Assembly (NCBI RefSeq): GCF_035688975.1
Contig: NZ_DASSMH010000092.1
Coordinates: 1 to 43,725, forward strand
DNA: 43,725 nucleotides
Source of the DNA: CALMNV01 sp035688975
GTDB taxonomy: Bacteria > Actinomycetota > Actinomycetes > Actinomycetales > Dermatophilaceae
Reading direction: 5' to 3'
A model generated the notes under the pieces. That model searched no databases, was not told the origin of the DNA, and saw only the letters and a list, made by a program, of their open reading frames with translations. Positions 7,973 through 15,078 of the stretch are shown piece by piece (within the stretch, counting starts at the first letter, position 1; each line of letters opens with the position of its first letter). The translations under genes were made by a program, and so were the position numbers.

Positions 7973-8479
7973 TCAGCGGGCGTCGACGTCGTCGAGGCCG
8001 GCGATGACGGTCTCCAGGAGCCGGGCGAGCTCGGTCCTCTCCTCCGTGCTGAGGCCACGCAGCGTGTCGCTCTCGACGGGGTCGCCCTCGGTGATCGCGG
8101 CGCTGAACACGTCCCAGCCCTTCGCCGTCAGCCGGACGTGGGTGCGGGTGCGGTTGGCCGGGTCGGGCGAGCGCTCGACGAGGCCACGTGCGGCCATCCG
8201 GTCGAGGCGATGGGTCATCGACGAGGGCCCCACGCTCGTGAGCACGGCGAGCTGGCTCGGCGTGACCGCCGACTCGTGGGCCCGCGCGAGGGTCGCCAGC
8301 ACGGCCCACTCACCATGGGTGAGCCCGAGGTCGGCGAACTCGCGGGTGTACCACTGGTCGAGCCTCTTGGTCACCCCGTACACCGCGGTGAGAACACGCT
8401 GGACCGACTCCTGGCCGCCATCGGCGACGTAGGCCGCCACGGCCCTGCGGTGCGCCTGCGCCGCCGACCGCCGTGCCAC
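7973..8479 (-). CDS. MarR-family transcriptional regulator
   Basis: This 168-residue winged-helix repressor or activator has its helix-turn-helix at about residues 74-101 (TPSQLAVLTSVGPSSMTHRL). The wing motif DPANRTRTHVRLT at 106-118 carries the DxRxxx pattern of MarR proteins. The N-terminal 30 residues are basic and probably add to the dimer interface. GTG 8479 was chosen because CAGAAT ends 7 bases before it and no good start lies upstream. The gene sits between the aminotransferase upstream and the glutamate-synthase-like gene downstream, all on the minus strand. A 12-bp palindrome, GTCGACGTCGAC (8516-8527), lies 37 bases upstream as a possible autoregulatory site. The ligand is unknown. 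Confidence 0.92.
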   Translation of the reverse strand: MARRSAAQAHRRAVAAYVADGGQESVQRVLTAVYGVTKRLDQWYTREFADLGLTHGEWAVLATLARAHESAVTPSQLAVLTSVGPSSMTHRLDRMAARGLVERSPDPANRTRTHVRLTAKGWDVFSAAITEGDPVESDTLRGLSTEERTELARLLETVIAGLDDVDAR

Positions 8480-8531
8480 GCCCCGATTCTGCCATGCGTT
8501 CTTCCGAGGCGCAGGGTCGACGTCGACGGGT

Positions 8532-9785
8532 CTACCGCTGCTGGAACGCGACGATCCGCTCGATCGCCTCGCCGACGGCGAGCGACCCGGCGGCGAAGCT
8601 GAGCCGCACGGAGCACGCGCCTGCCCGGTCGTCGAAGTCCCCGCCCGGCGTGAGCGCCACTCCCGCCTGCTCCAGGAGCGCCGCGGCATACGCGCTGGAG
8701 CTGCCCCACGTGGCGAGCTGCGGGCCGAGGTCCGCGTAGTAGTAGAAGGCGCCGTCCGCGGGGGCGGCCGGACCCCAGGCGAGCCGGTCGGCGTGGTCGA
8801 GCAGCAGCCTTCTCGTCCGGCCGAACTCGGCCACCGCCTCGTCGCACTCGGCATACGACTCGGCGGTGAAGGCCGCGACGGCCGCATACTGCGCGGGCGC
8901 GGGCGGGCACAGCGCGACGTTGCCGGCGAGGGCGTCGACGGCGCGCACGAGGTCCTCCGGCAGGAGCATCCAGCCCAGCCGCCAGCCGGTCATGCCCCAG
9001 TACTTCGAGAACGAGGAGATGACGACCGCCGACTCGTCGAGCTCCCACGCGCACACGCCCCGGGGGTCCGGCGCGCCCGGCTCGGGGTACGTCACGCCGT
9101 GGTAGATCTCGTCGCTGACGAGCCGCACCCCGTGCTCGAGGCACCACGCGGTGACCGCCGCGAGCTCCGCCCGGCTCACCATCGTGCCCGTGGGGTTGGC
9201 GGGCGAGGCGAGGACGAGCCCGGCGAGCCGCCCCTGCCCGTGCGCCGCGGCGAGCAGCTCCGGAGTCGGCTGGTAGCGCACCTCCGGCCCGCAGTCCATC
9301 TCGACGACCTCGCAGCCGAGCGCGCGCAGGATGTTGCGGTATGCCGGGTAGCCGGGGCGGGCGAGCGCCACCCGGTCCCCCGCCTCGAACGCGGCCAGGA
9401 AGGCCAGGAGGAAGGCGCCCGACGAGCCGGTGGTGATCGCCACCCGCGACGGGTCGACGTCGACGCCGTACCACCGGCCGTAGTGGGCGGCGACCTCGGC
9501 GCGCAGCTCCCGGATCCCGAGCGCGGAGGTGTAGGTCAGCGCCCGACCGGAGGCGTGGAGCGAAGCCGCGGCGTGGGAGACCTCGGCCGGCGCCCCACCG
9601 GACGGCTCGCCGGCGCAGAGCGAGATGACGTCACGGCCGGCGCCGCGCAGGACCGCGACGCGGTCGAGGATGTCCATGACCTCGAAGGCAGGGACCCTCG
9701 AGCGCACCGACGGAGCGAAGGCCGGCAGCGAGGGCACCGAGGGCGACGATGGCACCGAGGGCGACGAGGGCACGGCGGAGGTCAC
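8532..9785 (-). CDS. PLP-dependent class I/II aminotransferase
   Basis: This 417-residue aspartate-aminotransferase-fold enzyme contains the PLP lysine K261 in SSFSKYWGMTGWRLGW, N197 in ASPANPTG, D225 and Y228 in VSDEIYHG, and the C-terminal carboxylate-binding Arg in SVRLSFA. Fold-type I and subgroup (AspC/tyrosine-aminotransferase-like, I-gamma) are clear; the amino donor is not. The first 20 or so residues (VTSAVPSSPSVPSSPSVPSL) are a low-complexity Ser/Pro extension created by an 18-bp tandem repeat. A start further inside, before FAPSVRSRVPAF, is therefore possible. The gene diverges from an MFS transporter across 75 bases. Confidence 0.93.
   Translation of the reverse strand: MTSAVPSSPSVPSSPSVPSLPAFAPSVRSRVPAFEVMDILDRVAVLRGAGRDVISLCAGEPSGGAPAEVSHAAASLHASGRALTYTSALGIRELRAEVAAHYGRWYGVDVDPSRVAITTGSSGAFLLAFLAAFEAGDRVALARPGYPAYRNILRALGCEVVEMDCGPEVRYQPTPELLAAAHGQGRLAGLVLASPANPTGTMVSRAELAAVTAWCLEHGVRLVSDEIYHGVTYPEPGAPDPRGVCAWELDESAVVISSFSKYWGMTGWRLGWMLLPEDLVRAVDALAGNVALCPPAPAQYAAVAAFTAESYAECDEAVAEFGRTRRLLLDHADRLAWGPAAPADGAFYYYADLGPQLATWGSSSAYAAALLEQAGVALTPGGDFDDRAGACSVRLSFAAGSLAVGEAIERIVAFQQR
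9733..9773. repeat. 18-bp tandem repeat in the aminotransferase N-terminal codons
   Basis: GGCACCGAGGGCGACGAT is repeated with one change (9733-9750, 9751-9768), followed by a partial third copy. It encodes the SSPSVP repeat of the aminotransferase on the minus strand. Confidence 0.8.
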
Positions 9786-9847
9786 CGGGCCAGTCTGTCG
9801 CACGGCCCGGCATCCGGGACCGGCAGGCCGGTGTCGCCGGGCCGTCC

Positions 9848-9853
9848 TACCCT
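9848..9853 (+). promoter_or_regulatory. -10-like element TACCCT of the MFS gene
   Basis: TACCCT ends 8 bases before ATG 9861, again implying a leaderless or nearly leaderless transcript. Confidence 0.35.
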
Positions 9854-9860
9854 TGGGCGC

Positions 9861-11162
9861 ATGAGCCTGACGCGCGCGCCGCAGCTGCGGACCCGCACCT
9901 GGCATCCGGCGTGGACGGTGGCGGCCGTGACGCTGGGCGCGCTCGTCGCGGCCGCCGCGTTCCGCTCGTCGACCGGCGTGCTGATGGAGCCGATCGAGCG
10001 TGAGTTCGGCTGGGACCGCACGACGACGTCGGGCGCGGTGAGCCTCAACCTCGTCCTCTTCGGCCTCGTCGCGCCGTTCGCCGCCGCGCTGATGGACCGC
10101 TGGGGCGTGCGCCGGATCGTCACCGCAGCGCTCGGCCTCGTCGGCCTCGCGAGCGCCGCGACGACGGTCATGACGCAGGCCTGGCACCTCTGGCTGCTGT
10201 GGGGGCTCGTCATCGGCACGGGCACCGGCATGATGGCGCTCGTCTTCGGGGCCATCGTGGCCAACCGCTGGTTCGTGCGGCACCGGGGGCTCGTGACCGG
10301 GATCTTCTCGGCGGGCAACGCCACCGGCCAGCTCGTCTTCCTCCCGCTCGTCGCGCGCGCGGCGACCGGGCCGGGCTGGCGCGCCGCTGCCCTCGTCGTC
10401 GCCACCTTGTCCCTCGTCATCATGGTGGCCGTCGCGCTGCTCCTGCACGACCACCCCCACGACCTCGACGTGCTGCCCTACGGCGCCGACGACGACTACG
10501 TCGTGCCGGTCTCCCCGTATGCCGAGCGGCCGCTGCGGGCGGCGGTCAGGGTGCTGCGCGAGTCGAGCCGGCAGTGGCCCTTCTGGGCCCTGCTCGGCAG
10601 CTTCTTCGTGTGCGGCTGGTCGACCAACGGCCTCATCCAGACCCACTTCGTGCCGGCCGCCCACGACCACGGGATGCCGACGACGACCGCTGCCGGCCTG
10701 CTCGCGGTCGTCGGCGTCTTCGACATCCTCGGCACCGTGGCGTCCGGCTGGCTGACTGACCGCATGGACGCCCGCGTCCTGCTCGCGGTCTACTACGCCT
10801 TCCGCGGCCTGTCCCTCTTCACCCTCCACCACGTGCTCAGCCCCGAGGTGCAGCCGCAGCTGTGGGTCTTCATCGTCTTCTACGGGCTGGACTGGGTCGC
10901 CACGGTGCCGCCGACCGTCGCCCTCTGCCGGCAGCACTTCGGCCTGCACGACTCGGGGGTCGTCTTCGGCTGGACCTTCGCCTCGCACATGGTCGGGGCC
11001 GGTGTCGGGGCGAGCTTCGCCGGCTGGATCCGCCAGGCCAACGGCAGCTACGAGACGGCGTGGTATGCCGCCGGGCTGCTCTGCCTGGGCGCCGCCGTGG
11101 TGGTCATGACCATCCGCAGGCCGGTCGCCGACCACTCCGTCCCGGCGCAAAGCCCTGCCTGA
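9861..11162 (+). CDS. MFS transporter (monocarboxylate/OFA-like)
   Basis: This 433-residue inner-membrane transporter has about 12 hydrophobic helices and a polar central loop (about 195-230, HDHPHDLDVLPYGADDDY). The motif between helices 2 and 3 is MDRWGVRRIV, a variant of the MFS GxxxDRxGRR motif. NRWFVRHRGLVTGIFSAGNATGQ is characteristic of the oxalate/formate and monocarboxylate antiporter branch. The substrate is probably a small carboxylate, but this is inferred from family resemblance only. The central acidic/His loop is cytoplasmic by topology. It diverges from the aminotransferase, and the alpha/beta hydrolase follows 56 bases downstream with its own candidate promoter. Confidence 0.9.
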   Translation: MSLTRAPQLRTRTWHPAWTVAAVTLGALVAAAAFRSSTGVLMEPIEREFGWDRTTTSGAVSLNLVLFGLVAPFAAALMDRWGVRRIVTAALGLVGLASAATTVMTQAWHLWLLWGLVIGTGTGMMALVFGAIVANRWFVRHRGLVTGIFSAGNATGQLVFLPLVARAATGPGWRAAALVVATLSLVIMVAVALLLHDHPHDLDVLPYGADDDYVVPVSPYAERPLRAAVRVLRESSRQWPFWALLGSFFVCGWSTNGLIQTHFVPAAHDHGMPTTTAAGLLAVVGVFDILGTVASGWLTDRMDARVLLAVYYAFRGLSLFTLHHVLSPEVQPQLWVFIVFYGLDWVATVPPTVALCRQHFGLHDSGVVFGWTFASHMVGAGVGASFAGWIRQANGSYETAWYAAGLLCLGAAVVVMTIRRPVADHSVPAQSPA

Positions 11163-11177
11163 GCGCACGCTCGCTGC

Positions 11178-11212
11178 TAGAACGGGTCCGGAACGAGTCG
11201 TCTCGGAAAGGA
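11178..11212 (+). promoter_or_regulatory. Candidate -10 (TAGAAC) and ribosome site of the hydrolase gene
   Basis: TAGAAC lies at 11178-11183 and the strong Shine-Dalgarno GGAAAGGA at 11205-11212, six bases before GTG 11219. The ribosome site decides the start codon, since the frame is open far upstream. Confidence 0.5.
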
Positions 11213-11218
11213 CCCGCC

Positions 11219-12286
11219 GTGCCCGCAGCCTCCCCTCGAGCCTTCGCCGGCTCACGCGTGACGACGCCCCGCCTGACGATGAACGTGTGGGCCTGCGGGC
11301 CGGAGGACGGCGTGCCGCTGCTGCTCGTCCACGGCAACCTGACCACCGGCGGCTTCTGGCGCTACGTGGCGGCCGAGCTGCAGGACGACGTCCGGGTGGT
11401 CGCCCCCGACCTGCGCGGCTACGGCGACACCGACCCCGTCCCGGTCGACGCCACGCGCGGGCTGGGCGACATGGTCGACGACGTCCACGGGCTGCTCGAG
11501 ACCCTCGGCCTCGCCGGGTCGCGTCGCGTCAACGCCGCCGGGTGGTCGATGGGCGCCGGCGTGCTGCAGCAGCTGATGCTCGAGCACCCGGACGACCTCG
11601 CCAGCGTCACCCTGCTCGCACCGCTGTCGCCCTACGGCTTCGGGGGCACCCGCGGCGACCGCGGCGAGCGTGTCTCGGCCGACGGCGCGGGCACGGGCGG
11701 CGGCGGCGTGAGCCCGGAGTTCGTCCGCAGGCTGGCTGCCAGGGACGCGAGCGAGCTCGACCCACCGACGAGCCCCCGGTTGACGTTGCGCACCTTCTTC
11801 GGCCCCGGCGCCAACGCCGCCGCCGTGGACGAGGACTTCCTCGTCGAGCAGCTGCTCACGACCCGCACCGGCGACGACTTCTACCCCGGGGACAGCCGGC
11901 CCTCGCCCCACTGGCCCGGCTTCGCGCCTGGTGACCGCGGCATCCTCAACACCATGGCGCCGACCCACTACGACGCGAGCGGCATCGTCGACCTCGACCG
12001 CAAGCCGCCGGTCACCTGGCTGCACGGCACCCTGGACCAGGTCGTCGGCGACCGGTCGATGTTCGACCTCGCCACGCTCGGCGAGCTGGGCGCGGTGCCC
12101 GGGTGGCCGGGTGCCGAGACCGCGCCCTCCCAGCCGATGGAGGCCCAGACGCGGGCGGTGCTGGCGGTCTACGAGGCCAACGGCGGGCGCGTCAAGGAGG
12201 TCGTCCTCGAGGGCGTCGACCACGGCATCCCGCTCGCCGTGCCCGGCCGCGTCGCCGAGGAGATCACCGCCATCCTCGTGCGCTGA
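11219..12286 (+). CDS. Alpha/beta-fold hydrolase
   Basis: This 355-residue serine hydrolase has the oxyanion segment LLLVHGN (36-42 region), the DLRGYGDTD loop after strand 4, nucleophile S110 in GWSMG, and the catalytic His H335 in GVDHGIP. An insertion of about 110 residues between the nucleophile and the late strands (PYGFGGTRGDRG to DFYPGDSRPSPHWPGF) forms a large cap domain. The enzyme is therefore longer than typical esterases of this fold (about 280) and closer to epoxide-hydrolase or haloperoxidase-like enzymes with lids. The substrate is unknown. There is no signal peptide, so it is cytosolic. GTG 11219 is fixed by GGAAAGGA. Confidence 0.9.
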   Translation: MPAASPRAFAGSRVTTPRLTMNVWACGPEDGVPLLLVHGNLTTGGFWRYVAAELQDDVRVVAPDLRGYGDTDPVPVDATRGLGDMVDDVHGLLETLGLAGSRRVNAAGWSMGAGVLQQLMLEHPDDLASVTLLAPLSPYGFGGTRGDRGERVSADGAGTGGGGVSPEFVRRLAARDASELDPPTSPRLTLRTFFGPGANAAAVDEDFLVEQLLTTRTGDDFYPGDSRPSPHWPGFAPGDRGILNTMAPTHYDASGIVDLDRKPPVTWLHGTLDQVVGDRSMFDLATLGELGAVPGWPGAETAPSQPMEAQTRAVLAVYEANGGRVKEVVLEGVDHGIPLAVPGRVAEEITAILVR

Positions 12287-12361
12287 CCCGGCAGCGACGC
12301 GGAGCCGGCGCCGGGACGGGCCGCGGGCGCGCCGGGCGGGACCTTGGGCCCTGTCGGCCTG

Positions 12362-12378
12362 GTCGGCCCGCGGCCGAC
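12362..12378. terminator. Small GC stem-loop between hydrolase and CoA-binding genes
   Basis: GTCGGCC (12362-12368) pairs perfectly with GGCCGAC (12372-12378) around a 3-base loop. It lies in a 148-base intergenic region that holds nothing else recognisable. There is no U-tract, so termination is only a possibility. Confidence 0.3.
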
Positions 12379-12434
12379 GATGGGCGCAAACGACCCGAGG
12401 CGCGCCGCGCGCCGCGCGACCCAAGGAGACGCAC

Positions 12435-12911
12435 ATGCAACCGATCAGCACCGCCGCCGCCGAGTTCCTCGGGACCAAGCGGGTGGCGGTCACCGGAGTG
12501 TCCCGCACGCCGGCCAGCCACGGCAGCAACGTCGTCTACCAGCGGCTGCGCGAGCGCGGCTACGAGGTCTTCGCGGTCAACCCCAACGCCGAGCAGGTCG
12601 AGGGCGACCCGTGCTACGCCAACCTCGCGGCCATCCCCGGAGGGGTCGAGTCGGTCGTCATCGGCACGCGCCCGGAGCGCGCGCTCGACACGGTCCGCGA
12701 GTGCGAGCAGCTCGGCATCCGGCACGTGTGGATGCACCGCTCCTTCGGCGGTGGCAGCGTCTCGAAGGAGGCCACGGAGTATGGCCGGCAGCACGGGATC
12801 ACGGTCATCGACGGCGGGTGCCCGCTGATGTTCGCGCCGACGTCCGACGGCGGCCACAGGGTGATGAAGTGGGCTTTCACCATGAACGGGCACGTGCCCC
12901 GCAGGGTGTGA
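12435..12911 (+). CDS. CoA-binding domain protein (YccU-like)
   Basis: This 158-residue single-domain Rossmann protein has the GVSRTPASHGSNVVYQRLRE segment (21-40) followed by GYEVFAVNPNAEQVEGDPCY, the pattern of the CoA_binding_2 family. Later motifs are VIGTRPERALDTV and GIRHVWMHRSFGGGSVS. The family resembles the nucleotide/CoA-binding domain of succinyl-CoA synthetase, but stand-alone members have no settled function. The length is normal. AAGGAG (12423-12428) sits six bases before ATG 12435. The stop codon lies nine bases from that of the convergent lipoprotein gene, inside a palindrome. Confidence 0.92.
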   Translation: MQPISTAAAEFLGTKRVAVTGVSRTPASHGSNVVYQRLRERGYEVFAVNPNAEQVEGDPCYANLAAIPGGVESVVIGTRPERALDTVRECEQLGIRHVWMHRSFGGGSVSKEATEYGRQHGITVIDGGCPLMFAPTSDGGHRVMKWAFTMNGHVPRRV

Positions 12912-12924
12912 CCGTCACGGTCAC
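12908..12924. terminator. Perfect palindrome holding both convergent stop codons
   Basis: GTGACCGTCACGGTCAC is a 17-base palindrome with one central base. The TGA of the CoA-binding gene (12909-12911) and, on the other strand, the TGA of the SGNH gene (12923-12921) are its two arms. It could end transcription in both directions, although the stem is short and there is no U-tract. Confidence 0.5.
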
Positions 12925-13856
12925 CGCACCGTGGAGATGTCGATCGCCGCGAGCCGCTCGGTGATCTCGAGCTGCCCGGTCGCGGAGGGGTGCAGGCCGT
13001 CCCGCCCGTAGAGGTAGCGGAGCTGCTCACGCCCGTCCGCCCCGTTGAACGCTCGCCAGATGTCCGCGCACACGAACCCGTGCCGCCGAGCCGTCGCGCA
13101 GTCCATCCGGTTCCACTCCATGGCGATGGCCACCGACGTCGCCATCACGGCCTCCCGCTCGCCCGCCGGCACGGAGCGACCGAGGACGTCCGGGTTGCCG
13201 ACGCGGGGGTTGTAGGTGCCGAGGGCCACCCGCACCTGGGGGTGGCCGGCGGCCAGCCGCTCGACCGTCGCGTAGACGCCGTCGAGCTCCGCGGCATACC
13301 GGGAGAGGGTGTCGGCGACACAGCCGGGGGTGAGGCGGCGCATGGCCGCTGCCCACTCGCGGACCGAGCCGGGCGGGCGCGCCCGGCACGGGTCACCGGG
13401 TCGCCACGGAGGTCCGTCGTCGAAGCCCACGGAGACGACGACGATGTCGGCCGTGGCCACGATGGCCTCCCGCTCATCCGACGTCAGGGCGAGCCGCAGC
13501 CCGGCGACGTCGCCCTGCGGCAGGGCGAGGTTGTCGAGGAGGACGGACCGGCCGGTGACGGTGCGCAGGTAGGTGGCGTACTGCCGGTCGAAACCCAGGC
13601 AGTGGTCGCAGCCGGCGGTCGCCAAGGCGACCGAGTCACCGAGGACGACGAGTCGCAGCGGGTCCGCCAGCGTCATGCGAGGGGCGGGGTCGGTGCGCCC
13701 GGGTGCGGCGCCCGCCAGCGCCGCGGTGGCGACCGGTCCCAGGGCCGTGGGCGAGGGCCGCGCGGTCGTGCCGATGGCCGAGCACCCGAGGAGCGGCAGC
13801 AACCCGAGGACGCAGGCCGCTGCCGACGCGAGGCGGGGAAGCAGCCGGCGGGACAT
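12921..13856 (-). CDS. SGNH/GDSL-family hydrolase, predicted lipoprotein
   Basis: This 311-residue exported esterase-like protein has a type II signal peptide: basic start MSRRLLPR, a hydrophobic core, and lipobox LLGC with lipidated C25. The GDS motif puts the nucleophile at S75 (VVLGDSVALA). The C-terminal catalytic pair is D286 and H289 in DGLHPS. Block III-like residues are less clear (GFDDGPPW; GTYNPRVGNP carries the Asn). It has several Cys (CDHCLG, DPCRAR, GCVADT, DCATARRHGFVCAD), suggesting disulfides in the folded extracellular domain. Possible substrates are acylated sugars or lipids of the envelope. It is convergent with the CoA-binding gene and divergent from the nitrite-reductase operon. 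Confidence 0.9.
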   Translation of the reverse strand: MSRRLLPRLASAAACVLGLLPLLGCSAIGTTARPSPTALGPVATAALAGAAPGRTDPAPRMTLADPLRLVVLGDSVALATAGCDHCLGFDRQYATYLRTVTGRSVLLDNLALPQGDVAGLRLALTSDEREAIVATADIVVVSVGFDDGPPWRPGDPCRARPPGSVREWAAAMRRLTPGCVADTLSRYAAELDGVYATVERLAAGHPQVRVALGTYNPRVGNPDVLGRSVPAGEREAVMATSVAIAMEWNRMDCATARRHGFVCADIWRAFNGADGREQLRYLYGRDGLHPSATGQLEITERLAAIDISTVR

Positions 13857-13984
13857 GGCGCGCCTTCCAGAGGACCGCTCTACGGGCGAGCGGGAAGCGT
13901 GGTGCTCACCTCCGACGGTACGCGTGCCGGTGACCGGGCGCGACGCGTTCCCGGGGGCGGCCGGTTTGCCGCCCGCCCGCCGAA

Positions 13985-13990
13985 TATCTA
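13985..13990 (+). promoter_or_regulatory. -10-like element TATCTA of the nitrite-reductase operon
   Basis: TATCTA lies in a rare AT-rich patch (CGAATATCTACAG). It would start transcription around 13997, between the two in-frame GTG codons at 13993 and 14002, so the downstream GTG may be the real leaderless start. No clear -35 or FNR/NsrR-type operator was recognised. Confidence 0.4.
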
Positions 13991-13992
13991 CA

Positions 13993-15078
13993 GTGACGAC
14001 CGTGGAAATACGTCGGCCCCGCACCCACGGCCGCGCCATTGCCCTCCTCCCAGCCGGCGTCGCCCTGCTGGCCGGGCTGGACGCGGCCCTGCTCCTGCTC
14101 GGCCTCCCCGCGCCGGTGGCGGCCCCCCGCCTCGGCGAGCTGCACGGCATGCTCATGGTCGTCGGCTTCCTCGGCACCCTGATCGCCCTCGAGCGAGCCG
14201 TCGCGCTGCGCTCGCCCCTGGGGTATGCCGCCCCCGCGCTCCTCGGCCTCGGATCCCTCGCGCTGCTGTCCCCGCTGCCCCAGACGCTCGGCAAGCTGCT
14301 CCTCGTCGACGGCGCCCTGGCGCTCGTCGCCGTGTATGCCGCGCTGCTGCGCCGCACCCACGACGACGTCGTGCTCGTGGAGCTGCTTGCCGCCCTCCTG
14401 GTTGTCGTCGCCACCGGCCTCTGGCTCCGGGTGGACGTGCCGTGGCTGCTGCCGTGGCTCGTCGGGTTCGTCGTGCTGACGATCTGCGCCGAGCGCGTCG
14501 AGCTCGCCCGGCTCGTCATGCCCGCGACGGGCGGGCGCACGCTCGTGCTGCTCGCCAGCGCCCTCGTCGTCACGCTGGTGCTCGCCCTGCTCTGGCCCGA
14601 GCCGGGCACCCGGGCGGTCGGGCTCGTCGTCGGAGCGCTCGTCGTCTGGCTCGTGCGGCACGACGTGGCTCGCCGCACCGTCCGCGCCTCGGGCCTGCCG
14701 AGGCTGAGCGCTGCGGCCCTGCTCGGCGGCTACGGGTGGCTCCTCGTCGCCGGCGTCGCCTGGGCCGCGCGCGGCGCGGAGCGGCAGGGCGCGGCATACG
14801 ACCTCGTCGTCCACGCCGTCTTCCTCGGCTTCGCCCTCTCCATGGTCATCGCCCACGCGCCGGTCATCCTCCCGGCCGTCCTGCGGCGCCCGCTGCCCTA
14901 CCGCCCGGTGCTCTGGGCGCCGCTGGGGCTGCTCCACGCGAGCCTCGTCATCCGGGTCGCAGGCGACCTCGGCGGCTCCCGGCCGCTGTGGCAGACGGGT
15001 TCGGTCCTCAACATCACCGCCGTGCTGCTCTTCGTCGTCGTGGCGGCCGTCTCCGTGGCGGCCGGGAGCAGGCCGTGA
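13993..15078 (+). CDS. Polytopic membrane protein, NnrS/heme-copper-like, paired with NirK
   Basis: This integral membrane protein of 361 residues has about 11 hydrophobic helices. Conserved-looking histidines sit inside or at helix ends: LGELHGMLMVVGF near residue 50, YDLVVHAVFLGFALSMVIAHAPV near 275-295, and LLHASLVIRVAGD near 315. That pattern recalls NnrS and related heme/copper membrane proteins that accompany denitrification genes, but I cannot assign the family with certainty. Its stop overlaps the start of the nitrite reductase by 4 bases (GTGA), so both are made together. It may act in electron delivery to the reductase, NO handling or copper supply. Starts at 13993 and 14002 are both possible. 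Confidence 0.75.
   Translation: MTTVEIRRPRTHGRAIALLPAGVALLAGLDAALLLLGLPAPVAAPRLGELHGMLMVVGFLGTLIALERAVALRSPLGYAAPALLGLGSLALLSPLPQTLGKLLLVDGALALVAVYAALLRRTHDDVVLVELLAALLVVVATGLWLRVDVPWLLPWLVGFVVLTICAERVELARLVMPATGGRTLVLLASALVVTLVLALLWPEPGTRAVGLVVGALVVWLVRHDVARRTVRASGLPRLSAAALLGGYGWLLVAGVAWAARGAERQGAAYDLVVHAVFLGFALSMVIAHAPVILPAVLRRPLPYRPVLWAPLGLLHASLVIRVAGDLGGSRPLWQTGSVLNITAVLLFVVVAAVSVAAGSRP

Noticed and set aside
8516..8527. GTCGACGTCGAC palindrome as a MarR operator
   Set aside because: It is only 12 bases of a composition common in this genome, and it is not repeated near the other candidate target genes. It is mentioned only as a possibility in the MarR entry.
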